A stretch of DNA of 41,778 nt from contig QGNQ01000015.1 in assembly GCA_003228175.2 (NCBI GenBank), positions 1 to 41,778 on the forward strand, written 5' to 3'. The position numbers and the translations under genes are program-made. The stretch comes from Chloroflexota bacterium (GTDB lineage: Bacteria; Chloroflexota; Dehalococcoidia; Bin125). Below, one piece after another: positions 23,542 through 31,622 of the stretch. The notes under the pieces were generated by a model that saw nothing but the letters and a program-made list of their open reading frames with translations, did not search any database and was not told the DNA's origin. Position 1 is the first letter of the stretch, and each line of letters begins with the position of its first letter.

Positions 23542-25968
23542 TCAGTCGCCCCGCGCCCCCACCGGAACCGTGCCAATCACGTCATCCGCCTCCAGCGCCG
23601 ACAGTTCCTCGTCCGACAGGCCTAGTAGTCCACCGAGCACCTCGCGGTTGTGCTGACCGAGGGTCGGGCTCGCGTGATTCGCGGGCGGCTCGGCGTCGCG
23701 GAAGCGATACGGCGACCCCGGATAGCGCTTGCTGCCCACCTGGGCGCGCTCCTGCCGCACGAAGAACTCCCGCGCCGTCAGATGCGGATCCTCCAGCAAG
23801 TCCTTGCCCGTCGTTACGACCGCCGCGGGCACTCCGGCCTCCTGCAAGCGACTCATCAGCTCGAACGCATCCTGATCATGCGTCCAGCCGGCGAGCGCGG
23901 CGTCGAGCTCCGGGATCGCCGACAGGCGCGCCTCGACCGACCCCAGCGGGCCGTCGGCCCGAGCCCAGTCGTCGCGTCCCATCAGACGGCCGATCGCTCG
24001 AAAGTCGGCGTCGTCGCGCGCCGCGATGGCGATCCAGCGTTCGTCTCGACAGACGTACGTCCCGTGCGGCGCCATCGTCGGATCGAAGTTGCCGTGCAGG
24101 CCAGGCTCCTCGCCGTTGATCGCGTAGCCCGTGAACACATCACCCACGTACGACGTCACCGCCTCGGTCTGGCTGAGATCGATATGCCCCCCCTCCCCTG
24201 TCCGACGCTTGCGCTGCAAGGCGGCCAGCAGTGCCACCGCACCCATCAGCCCGGCCAGCGGATCGCCGCCCGTCGTGCCCGTGAAGATCGGCTGGCCGCC
24301 GGCGTAGCCGGTGAGGCGCGGGATCGCGGCCATCTGCTCGGTGGTGTTCGCGAAGGCCACGTAGTCGCGCCAGGCGCCGGTCAGCCCGAAGCCCGGCATC
24401 GACATCAGCACGATGTTCGGATTCACCTCCCGCAGCGACTCGTAATCCAGACCGAAGTTGCCCAGCACCCGCGGCGAATAGTTCTCGACCACCGCATCCG
24501 CGCCGGCGATCAGCCGCTTGAGCAGATCGACACCACGCGGGTCGGTCAGGTTCAGCGTGATCCCGCGCTTGTTGCGGTTGACCCAATTGAAGGCCATCGA
24601 CTCTTCCCAGAACGTGTCGCCGCTAGAGGCCGAGGCGCGCCAGCCGTCGATGCGCTGGACCGACTCCACCTTGATCACATCGGCCCCGGCGTCGGCCAGG
24701 CAGAGCGTGGTCAGGGGACCGGACATGAACATGGACAGATCGACGATGCGTATGCCCGCCAACGGGCGCGCGGCGGCAGCCGCAGGCGTCGCAGCGACCG
24801 GCGCGACGGGGGCCGCAGAGTCCGCCAGGAGTTCATCATTGTGCTCACCGAGCAGCGGCGGCCGGCCCGAGTGCGGCCGCGCGCCGTCGATCAGGAAGGG
24901 GATGCCGGGCATCCGCACGCGCCCGGCGACCGGATGGTCGAAGGCGGCGAAGAACTCCCGCTCCTGGTGCGGCAACAACTCGAAGGCCTCTGCCACCGTC
25001 GGCACCAGGCCGAAGGGGATGCGCCAGCTCTGGGCATCATGGAAGACCTCCGCCGCCGCGCGATCGCGGACCGCCTCCACCAGCACCGGCTCCACGACCT
25101 CGCGGCCGCGCTGCATGCGGTCGGAGGCCTCCACGAGCCGCGGGTCGTCCGCCAGCTCCGGCTGCCCGAAGAAGGCGCACATCAGCCGCCACTGGGCGTC
25201 GGTCAGCACGTTGGCGCCGATGTAGCCATCGCCGCAGGGCACGATGAACGACGGCGCCGGACCCACCTCCGCCAGGCGGTCGCCGACCGTGCCGTTGTAC
25301 TCGTAGCGCTGGGTGACGAGCAGCGCCGCCGTCACCATCGCTTCGTAGCCGGACACATCCACGTGGTCGCCGGCGCCGTGCCGCTCGCGCCCCGCGACCG
25401 CGATCAGCGTCGCGACCGCGGTGTAGGCCCCCAACAACGTGTCGGCCAGGTTGCCGCCCGACTGCAGCGGCTCCCGCGCGATGTCGCCGCAGAGGTGGGC
25501 CCAGCCACCCAGGGCACAGGCGATGAGGTGCGTCCAGGCATAGCCCCGGTAGGGGCCGTCGGAACCGAAGCCGCTCGCGGTGACCAGGATGATGCCGGGA
25601 TTGACCGCGCGCAGCGCCTCGCGGCCGATTCCGCGCGCGGCCAGGGTCGGCTCGCCCTCACCCGCGATGACGACCTGGGCGCCGGCGGCGAGGCGCAGGA
25701 AGGCGTCGCGGTCCGCGGGCGTGTCCAGGTCCAGGGTGACACCGCGCTTGCTGGTGTTCGTATAGAGAAAGGGCGCGCTAGCTTCCGGGTTGGGGCCGGC
25801 CGCGTGGAAGGGCCCAGCCCGGCGGGCGGGATCACCATCGGGCGGTTCCACCTTGATCACGTCGGCGCCGCAGTCGGCCAGCAGCTTGGCGGCGTAGGCG
25901 CCCGCGATCCCGCCCGAGATGTCCAGGATGCGGACGCCGGCGATCAGGGGCGCGTTAAGACGGGGCAT
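23542..25968 (-). CDS. CaiB/BaiF CoA-transferase, tandem two-domain fusion
   Basis: 808 aa, two complete family III CoA-transferase units in one chain. Unit 1 (about residues 1-370) starts IAGVRILDISGGIAGAYAAKLLADCGADVIKVE and carries a candidate catalytic Asp in GGNLADTLLGAYTAV. Unit 2 (about 400-790) starts LAGIRIVDLSMFMSGPLTTLCLADAGADVIKVE with the candidate Asp in GGDPLAGLMGAVALL. An Ala/Pro-rich linker joins them. The family moves CoA between carboxylic acids through an acyl-aspartyl intermediate; most enzymes are homodimers of intertwined chains, so a fusion may be an internal heterodimer. ATG 25968 lies exactly 7 bases after a TAGAAT box; an upstream ATG (25977) overlaps that box. Substrates unknown. 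Confidence 0.9.
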   Translation of the reverse strand: MPRLNAPLIAGVRILDISGGIAGAYAAKLLADCGADVIKVEPPDGDPARRAGPFHAAGPNPEASAPFLYTNTSKRGVTLDLDTPADRDAFLRLAAGAQVVIAGEGEPTLAARGIGREALRAVNPGIILVTASGFGSDGPYRGYAWTHLIACALGGWAHLCGDIAREPLQSGGNLADTLLGAYTAVATLIAVAGRERHGAGDHVDVSGYEAMVTAALLVTQRYEYNGTVGDRLAEVGPAPSFIVPCGDGYIGANVLTDAQWRLMCAFFGQPELADDPRLVEASDRMQRGREVVEPVLVEAVRDRAAAEVFHDAQSWRIPFGLVPTVAEAFELLPHQEREFFAAFDHPVAGRVRMPGIPFLIDGARPHSGRPPLLGEHNDELLADSAAPVAPVAATPAAAAARPLAGIRIVDLSMFMSGPLTTLCLADAGADVIKVESVQRIDGWRASASSGDTFWEESMAFNWVNRNKRGITLNLTDPRGVDLLKRLIAGADAVVENYSPRVLGNFGLDYESLREVNPNIVLMSMPGFGLTGAWRDYVAFANTTEQMAAIPRLTGYAGGQPIFTGTTGGDPLAGLMGAVALLAALQRKRRTGEGGHIDLSQTEAVTSYVGDVFTGYAINGEEPGLHGNFDPTMAPHGTYVCRDERWIAIAARDDADFRAIGRLMGRDDWARADGPLGSVEARLSAIPELDAALAGWTHDQDAFELMSRLQEAGVPAAVVTTGKDLLEDPHLTAREFFVRQERAQVGSKRYPGSPYRFRDAEPPANHASPTLGQHNREVLGGLLGLSDEELSALEADDVIGTVPVGARGD

Positions 25969-25975
25969 GCGCGCC

Positions 25976-26003
25976 ATTCTAGGCGCTCTGGGGACGCAGC
26001 CAA
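25976..26003 (-). promoter_or_regulatory. Predicted promoter, likely leaderless transcript
   Basis: On the minus strand TTGGCT (26003-25998), a 16-base spacer and TAGAAT (25981-25976) are followed by seven bases and ATG 25968, so transcription probably begins at or next to the A of the ATG. No Shine-Dalgarno sequence fits. Confidence 0.5.
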
Positions 26004-26151
26004 GGGCGCGTTCCCCACCGCAGCGCGCCCTCGCGGGCTCCGGCCGGACGCTCCCCCTCCCCGACCGCCGCTGCCGCCGCCCAGCCTGGTCCATTGCACC
26101 CCGCCCTCAACTCTTCAGCGCACGTTCAGCCAAGGTTTGGGATGCTGACCC

Positions 26152-26215
26152 CCAGCGCCCACCACAACCAGCGCCCAGCGCGACCAGTCACCAGGCGCGA
26201 CCAGTAGAAGGCGGA
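26152..26215. repeat. 16-bp degenerate tandem repeat, four units
   Basis: Units begin at 26152, 26168, 26184 and 26201 and share CCAG(CG)CCCA-type sequence ending in GCGA; the third has one extra base and the fourth is partial, ending in the AGAAGG ribosome-binding region. The array fills the space between TTTGGGATGC (possible -10) and the response-regulator ATG at 26219. Confidence 0.7.
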
Positions 26216-26218
26216 CTC

Positions 26219-26884
26219 ATGCGCGTGCTCGTCGTCGAAGATGAGACCCCCGTCGCGGCGGCCGTCAAGCGCGGCCTCGAAGGCGAGGGCTACGCCGTCG
26301 ATATCGCCGCGACCGGTGGCGACGGCCTCTGGCTCGCCCGCGAGAACCCCTACGACGCCATCATCCTCGACATCATGCTGCCGGAGCTCACCGGCTACGA
26401 CGTCTGCGCCGCTCTCCGCGCCGAGGGCAATTGGACGCCAATTCTGATGCTCACTGCGAAGGACGGCGACCTCGACGAAGCCCGCGCCCTCAACACCGGC
26501 GCCGACGACTTCCTACGCAAGCCATTCTCCTTCGTCGTCCTCGTCGCACGAGTGCGGGCCATGATGCGTCGCGGGACCTCAGAGCGACCAACCATCATGG
26601 AAACCGGCGCCCTCCGGCTCGACCCCGCCTCGCATCGCTGCTGGCGAAACGAGCAAGAGGTCCGCCTCACCGCGCGGGAGTTCGCCGTCCTCGAGTTCCT
26701 CCTCCGACGCCCCGGCGACCTGATCGCAAAGTCGGCGATCCTGGAAAACGTCTGGGATTTCAACTTCGACGGCGACCCCAACATCGTCGAGGTCTACGTC
26801 CGCCACCTCCGTCGCAAGCTCGGCGCCGACACCATCGAGACTGTGCGCGGCGCCGGCTACCGGCTCGCCACCGGCGAGCGCTGA
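26219..26884 (+). CDS. OmpR-family response regulator
   Basis: 221 aa. The receiver domain (1-115) has the acidic pair VVEDE (Glu7, Asp8), the phospho-acceptor Asp51 in IILDIMLPE, Thr79 (MLTAKDGD) and Lys101 (LRKPFSF). The C-terminal winged-helix domain (about 128-220) shows LTAREFAVLEFLLRRPGDLI, ENVWDFNFDGDPNIVEVYVRHLRRKL and the terminal VRGAGYRL hairpin. It is a transcription factor controlled by the kinase encoded immediately downstream. ATG 26219 gives a perfect N-terminus; upstream in-frame starts cross the tandem repeat and are rejected. The signal and target genes are unknown. The gene pair faces away from the CoA-transferase gene. Confidence 0.96.
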   Translation: MRVLVVEDETPVAAAVKRGLEGEGYAVDIAATGGDGLWLARENPYDAIILDIMLPELTGYDVCAALRAEGNWTPILMLTAKDGDLDEARALNTGADDFLRKPFSFVVLVARVRAMMRRGTSERPTIMETGALRLDPASHRCWRNEQEVRLTAREFAVLEFLLRRPGDLIAKSAILENVWDFNFDGDPNIVEVYVRHLRRKLGADTIETVRGAGYRLATGER

Positions 26885-26885
26885 C

Positions 26886-28286
26886 ATGGCCCGCCACACC
26901 CGCCTTTCGCGGGGCATCAGCATGCGCCTCCGCATCGCGATCACCGCGATGCTCGTCGTCCTCGTCGCGCTGCTGCTGGGCTCCATCGCACTGCGCGCCC
27001 TCCAGTTCGATTTCTTGCGCTCGAATGTCGACGATTCGCTCCGCGTCCGTGCCGGCGACGTGGAAGCGCTCCTGCGCGACGAATCCTTACCCGCCCTGCT
27101 CACCATCAGCGACGCCGAAGAGGCGCTGGTGCAGGTCGTCGGCCCAACCGGCGCAATTGTCTCGGCCAGCGCGAACGCGGCCCGGGCGCCGCTGTTGATC
27201 CCAGATCACATCGCGCTCGCCGTGGCCACAGCGAACAAGGCGCAGTTCGCCACCGTCGCGGAGTTGCCGATCGAGGACGAGGAGTTCCGCGTCCTCGGCC
27301 TGCCCGTCCTGGTCAACGGCGCCCGCTACGAAATCTACGTCGCCCAGAGCTTGGACCCCGCCCGCGAGGCCGTCGCGGCGCTCACCGCAGGGCTCGCCCT
27401 CGGCGTGCCGCTGCTGACGCTGTTCGTCGGCCTGCTCACCTGGCTGCTCGTCGATCGCGCCCTTTCCCCGGTCGAAGCGATCCGACGCGAGGTCGCCGAA
27501 ATCACTGGCAGCGGCTTGAATCGCCGCGTCCCAGCGCCCAACCGCGATGACGAGATCGGCCGCCTGGCCCAGACCATGAACGCAATGCTGGCACGGCTCG
27601 AATCCGCCCGCGACCACCAACGCCGCTTCGTGGCCGACGCCTCGCACGAACTGCGCAGCCCCATTACGAATATCCGCGCGCAGCTGGAGGTGGACCAAGC
27701 GCGCCCAGACGCCGCCGATCCCCTCGCGACACAGCGGGGCGTGCTGTCCGAAACGCTGCGCCTGGAGCGCCTCGTCGACGATCTCCTCCTGCTCGCCCGC
27801 GGCGGCGAGGAAACACCCGCGCGCAGAGCCGCCGTCGATCTGGACGACCTCTTGTTTCAGGAGGTCGTCCGCGCCGGTCGCGCCGGCGCACACGTCCCCG
27901 TCGACACCAGCCACGTCTCCGGCGGGCAAGTCCTCGGCGACGCCGGACAGCTCGCGCGCATGGTCGCGAACCTGCTGGAGAACGCGCTCCGATTCGCCTC
28001 GGCGCGCGTCGAGCTCAGTCTGCAAGAGACCGGCGGCGCCGTCCGACTCATCGTCGCCGACGACGGACCCGGCATCGCCGAGCAGGACCGCGAGCGCATC
28101 TTCGAACGCTTCACCCGCCTCGATGCGTCCCGCGCGAGGGCGGCCGGCGGCGCGGGCCTGGGGCTGGCCATCGTGCGTGAGATCGTTCACCGGCACGGCG
28201 GCACGGTGCGCGTGCAGGCCAGCCCTCAGGGGGGCGCAGAGTTCCTCGTTGAGCTGCCCGCCACGAGCGACGCAGCGGACGCCTAG
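26886..28286 (+). CDS. Sensor histidine kinase
   Basis: 466 aa. TM1 is about residues 14-36, a periplasmic or extracellular region of about 125 residues follows, and TM2 is about 163-190 (LTAGLALGVPLLTLFVGLLTWLL). A HAMP segment (LSPVEAIRREVAEI, DDEIGRLAQTMNAML) leads to the dimerisation helix with the phospho-His254 in FVADASHELRSPITNIRAQLE. The ATPase domain has NLLENALRFA, DDGPGI, FERFTRLD and GLGLAIV. It begins one base after the regulator's TGA, so the two are co-translated partners. Its TAG stop shares a CTAG with the stop of the facing crotonase gene. The sensor domain matches no named ligand family I know. Confidence 0.95.
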   Translation: MARHTRLSRGISMRLRIAITAMLVVLVALLLGSIALRALQFDFLRSNVDDSLRVRAGDVEALLRDESLPALLTISDAEEALVQVVGPTGAIVSASANAARAPLLIPDHIALAVATANKAQFATVAELPIEDEEFRVLGLPVLVNGARYEIYVAQSLDPAREAVAALTAGLALGVPLLTLFVGLLTWLLVDRALSPVEAIRREVAEITGSGLNRRVPAPNRDDEIGRLAQTMNAMLARLESARDHQRRFVADASHELRSPITNIRAQLEVDQARPDAADPLATQRGVLSETLRLERLVDDLLLLARGGEETPARRAAVDLDDLLFQEVVRAGRAGAHVPVDTSHVSGGQVLGDAGQLARMVANLLENALRFASARVELSLQETGGAVRLIVADDGPGIAEQDRERIFERFTRLDASRARAAGGAGLGLAIVREIVHRHGGTVRVQASPQGGAEFLVELPATSDAADA

Positions 28287-29101
28287 AGCTCCCCCTCCGG
28301 GACCTCCTGGCGGTCCCGGCCGAACACGATGTCCTTCAGCGAGATTTCGTCCGGTCCCCGCTCCAGCAATCGTCCCGCGGCGTTCATCGAATAGTGCATC
28401 GGCGCCGCCGCGCGCAGGCCCATCATGTCGTAATCGGCGTTGATCGCATCCTTCAGCATCATCGTCGCCACCGGGTTCTGACGGGCCAGATCGCTGCACA
28501 ACCGATCGACCTCGCCCGCCAGCTCCGCCTCCGGGAAGACGCGCGTCACCAGACCGATCTTCTGCGCCTCCTTGGCCGTGATCAGCCGCCCCGTCATGAG
28601 CAGGTACTTGGCCTGGCGCAGGCCCAGCATCCACACCCACAGCGGCAAGCTCGTCACCCCGCCCACGCGCTGCGCTTGATGCCCAAACGTCGCCGTGTCG
28701 GCAGCGAAGGCGATGTCGCACAACATCTGGAAGTAGCAGCCCGTGGCCAAGGCCGGGCCCTGCACCTCTGCCACCGTCGGCTTGGGGTAGTACCAGATGC
28801 GCTGATACCGATTGCTGATCGTTCGCAGCGCCGGCACCGCGTCGTTCAGACGCCACGCCTCGCGACCGTCGGGCGGCACGGTGTAGGGGTTGTCGCGCAG
28901 ATCGTACCCCGCGCTGAACGCAGTACCGGCCCCCTTGAAGCGCACCACCGCCACCGCATCGTCCGCCTCCGCCACATCCAGCGCCTCGTCCAGCTCCTCC
29001 AGCAGCTGCGTGTTCAGCGCGTTGCGCTTGTCGGGCCGGTTGAACGTGATCGAGCAGACCCGGTCCTGAACGTCGTAGAGAAGGAACTCATAGCTCGGCA
29101 T
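28283..29101 (-). CDS. Crotonase-superfamily protein (enoyl-CoA hydratase-like)
   Basis: 272 aa, crotonase fold: ITFNRPDKRNALN, the oxyanion-hole segment GAGTAFSAGYDL, GPALATGCYFQMLCDIAFAADTATFGHQAQRVGG and a C-terminal ADYDMMGLRAA. The two glutamates of classical hydratases appear to be lost: the Glu of the GGGCELAMMCD motif is Tyr (ATGCYFQMLCD) and the later Glu of FGQPE is Ala (FGHQA). It is thus probably not a straightforward enoyl-CoA hydratase, and may be an isomerase, hydrolase or C-C bond enzyme of the superfamily. Downstream it overlaps the kinase gene's stop. Neighbouring LLM and CoA genes suit acyl-CoA catabolism. The ATG follows AGCGAGAGATCCC. Confidence 0.87.
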   Translation of the reverse strand: MPSYEFLLYDVQDRVCSITFNRPDKRNALNTQLLEELDEALDVAEADDAVAVVRFKGAGTAFSAGYDLRDNPYTVPPDGREAWRLNDAVPALRTISNRYQRIWYYPKPTVAEVQGPALATGCYFQMLCDIAFAADTATFGHQAQRVGGVTSLPLWVWMLGLRQAKYLLMTGRLITAKEAQKIGLVTRVFPEAELAGEVDRLCSDLARQNPVATMMLKDAINADYDMMGLRAAAPMHYSMNAAGRLLERGPDEISLKDIVFGRDRQEVPEGEL

Positions 29102-29213
29102 GGGATCTCTCGCTTCCGTGATATCGGCCTGACCCTACCGCGCCGGCCGATATCATCCAACCGCCCAGCGCCGAGCGCATCGGTCCGGCGAATACCGGCG
29201 CCGCCCCAGCCGA

Positions 29214-30170
29214 TCAATCGAACGCGGACAGGACGTCCTCGTCAAACCGAATGAAGTCCTCCGGCTCCACGTTCATCCCCCCGAACATGATCTCGTCCAC
29301 GCCGAACTCGATGAACTCCGCCAGCCGGTCCACCAACTCCGACGCGCCCCCCGCCAGCGTGCCCGGCCCCACCCGCTCCACCCAGTCCGCCGCCTCCCCG
29401 GCATCGTCCGTCAGTATCGCCGGCATCAAGATCGTGCGGCGGATCTCGGCCGGATCTCGGCCGACGTTCTCGCAGTGCTTCTCCAGCACCGACAGCTTGT
29501 GCTTGTAGAGATCGAGTGACATCCCGGCCCCGGCCCAACCGTCCAGGTTGAAGATGTCGCCGTGCATCGCCAGCGTCTTGAGCGTGCGCTTCTCGCCGGT
29601 TCCGCCCACCAGGATCGGGATCGGCGCGCCCTCGCGACCCGGAGAAAGCGGCGCCTCCGTCAGGCGATAGTAGTCGCCCTGATGGTCAATGGGGTCCGCG
29701 TCGCGGAGGAGCCGGCGGAGCAGCCCGCAGGCCTCCTGCAGCCGATCCTGTCGCTCCCGCATCGGCGGGAAGTCCCAGCCGTAGGCCGCGTGCTCCCGCT
29801 CGAACCAGGACGCGCCGATGCCCAGCGTGAAGCGACCGCCGGAGATGGCATTGATCGTGCCCGCCATCTTCGCGACCAGCCCCGGGTTCCGGTACGTGTT
29901 GCCGATCACCAGATGGCCCATCTGCAACCGCTGCGTCAGCCCCGCCACCGCCGCCACCACCGACAACCCCTCGAACGCCGGCAACGGCTCGTCTTCGCGC
30001 GGGCCCGGGGGCGGCACGAAATGGTCCGCGAACCAGACGCTGTTCCAGCGCCCCGCCTCCATCGTCTCCACCACCCCACGGATGTCGCTCCACTGCAGCG
30101 GCGTATCGCCCGGCTGCACCAAACGACCGCGAATGCTGCGATAGCAAGAAACCTGCGCGCCGAACTGCAT
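29214..30170 (-). CDS. Luciferase-like (LLM class) oxidoreductase
   Basis: 318 aa, a bacterial-luciferase-type TIM barrel. Characteristic segments are WNSVWFADHFVPPP, LQMGHLVIGNTYRNPGLVAKMAGTIN, SGGRFTLGIGASWFEREHAAYGW, QEACGLLRRLL and IPILVGGTGEKRTLKTLAMHGDIFN. Members use F420H2 or FMNH2 in hydride transfer or mono-oxygenation; the GIGASWFEREH and GGTGEKRTL motifs suit the F420-dependent side, but this is not decisive. ATG 30170 (MQFGAQVSCY) is preferred to an upstream GTG at 30185. Upstream are four 13-bp repeats and a TAGGAT box at 30252-30247. The substrate is unknown. Confidence 0.88.
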   Translation of the reverse strand: MQFGAQVSCYRSIRGRLVQPGDTPLQWSDIRGVVETMEAGRWNSVWFADHFVPPPGPREDEPLPAFEGLSVVAAVAGLTQRLQMGHLVIGNTYRNPGLVAKMAGTINAISGGRFTLGIGASWFEREHAAYGWDFPPMRERQDRLQEACGLLRRLLRDADPIDHQGDYYRLTEAPLSPGREGAPIPILVGGTGEKRTLKTLAMHGDIFNLDGWAGAGMSLDLYKHKLSVLEKHCENVGRDPAEIRRTILMPAILTDDAGEAADWVERVGPGTLAGGASELVDRLAEFIEFGVDEIMFGGMNVEPEDFIRFDEDVLSAFD

Positions 30171-30180
30171 AGAGGCCCCA

Positions 30181-30232
30181 TCCACTCAAGGCGTCCACTC
30201 AAGGCGTCCACTCAAGCCATCCGCTCAAGCAT
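30181..30232. repeat. 13-bp tandem repeat, four units
   Basis: Units at 30181-30193, 30194-30206, 30207-30219 and 30220-30232 are TCCACTCAAGGCG variants; the first two are identical. They lie in the leader of the minus-strand LLM gene, between a TAGGAT box and the start codon. Confidence 0.85.
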
Positions 30233-30289
30233 GCCCTGTGGACCGCATCCTATGGTGTCGAGATCCTGCGCACCATGAGCCCGCGGAGC

Positions 30290-31567
30290 CTAGCCCGCCG
30301 GCACCGCTGGCGCGGGTGCAGCGGCCCGCTGCCCATCGGTCCGGAAGCGCAGCCACACCACCGCCGCCGCGCAAAGCGCCACCACCGCCACGCTGCCCAC
30401 GATCAGCAGCGTGTTCCGGATCCCAATCGAGTCCGCCAGAACGCCCCAGACGGGCGCAAGCAGCGCCTGCGAGCCGAACGCCATCATCGTCATGGAGGTC
30501 ACACGTCCGTAGAACTCGGGGCGCGTGTTGGAGAGCAGCAGCGTCTGGTTCAGCATCATGAAGCCCGACCGACCCATCCCCAGCGGAATCGCAGCCAGCA
30601 GCACGAACCCGTAACTGGGCGTGACCGCCAGGGCCGCGAATCCGGCCGCCATCAACAGCCCCATGCCCAGCATCACCGGCCACATCAACGAGCCGCCAAT
30701 GATCCGCGCCAGCCCCAGGTTGACCAACAGCCCCGACAACGCGAACGCCAAGAAGACCGGACCAATGTCGGTCGCGTCGTGGTCCAGTACCTGGTCCAGG
30801 AAGCCGGGCAGCAGCGTCTGGAAGGCGAACCCGCAGACGATCACCACCACGAACGACGCCCACAACAATCGCAGTTGGGGGTCGCCAAAGAGGTAGCGCC
30901 CGCCCGCCGACAGCTCAACCCCCACCGACCGGCGATCTTCCCGGCTGACCGCTGGCGGCGTGTTCCGCAACTTCATCGTCACCGGCAGGATGATCAGGAA
31001 CAGCGACGCCATCACCAGATAGGTGCCCCCCACGCCCAGCACCGTCCCCACCAGCAGCGCAATGCCCAGCGGTGCCAGCACCTGCGCCGCCGTCTGGCCG
31101 ATCTGCTGCACGGCCACCGCGTTGGCCAGCAGCCGCGGCGGCACCAGCTCCGCCATCCAGGCCTGCCGCGCCGGTCCCATGAACGCGAATCCGAACCCCA
31201 TCACCATCGTGCCCAGGGTCAGCAGCACGATCGAGATCGAGTCCGTCACCACCAACAGTCCGATCAAAAGAATCACGATCCCTGGGACGATCTGTCCCAC
31301 CAGGACCATCGGCTTCTTCCGGACACGATCCGCGATCACGCCGCCGATCGGCGCGATGAAAAACATCCCCAGTCCCGAACCCATCGTCGCGATGCCCGCC
31401 GACGCGTTGCTGCCCGTAATGTCGTAGGCCAGCGCCGGCATCAGCATGAACGACATCATGAACGCCGTCGTCGCCAGCATCCCGCTGGACCAGAGCAGCC
31501 GGTACTGCGGATCGCGAAGCGCGGCGAAGGCGCCCCCATCAAACTCACCGCGGCGGCTACTCGTCAC
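30290..31567 (-). CDS. MFS transporter
   Basis: 425 aa with about 12 hydrophobic helices and the loop-2-3 signature GGVIADRVRKKPMVLVG (about residues 64-80). The first helix follows FAALRDPQYRLLWSSGM, a start common to the EmrB/MdtH-like efflux branch and to enterobactin-exporter-like proteins. The likely role is proton-driven export of a small molecule. GTG 31567 is chosen because it follows GGTGAGGAACGGCCC and avoids overlapping the helicase gene; in-frame upstream starts (to 31816) would translate within the helicase's glycine-rich tail. It sits 55 bases after the helicase stop. Substrate unknown. Confidence 0.88.
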   Translation of the reverse strand: MTSSRRGEFDGGAFAALRDPQYRLLWSSGMLATTAFMMSFMLMPALAYDITGSNASAGIATMGSGLGMFFIAPIGGVIADRVRKKPMVLVGQIVPGIVILLIGLLVVTDSISIVLLTLGTMVMGFGFAFMGPARQAWMAELVPPRLLANAVAVQQIGQTAAQVLAPLGIALLVGTVLGVGGTYLVMASLFLIILPVTMKLRNTPPAVSREDRRSVGVELSAGGRYLFGDPQLRLLWASFVVVIVCGFAFQTLLPGFLDQVLDHDATDIGPVFLAFALSGLLVNLGLARIIGGSLMWPVMLGMGLLMAAGFAALAVTPSYGFVLLAAIPLGMGRSGFMMLNQTLLLSNTRPEFYGRVTSMTMMAFGSQALLAPVWGVLADSIGIRNTLLIVGSVAVVALCAAAVVWLRFRTDGQRAAAPAPAVPAG

Positions 31568-31622
31568 GGGCCGTTCCTCACCGACGGGCGGTGCCCAGTC
31601 CCCAGCCAGCGGGGACGCGCGT

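Noticed and set aside
23650-26148. Long plus-strand open frame (832 codons) opposite the CoA-transferase
   Set aside because: Arginine-rich composition and no recognisable domain; the minus-strand protein has two full CaiB/BaiF domains.
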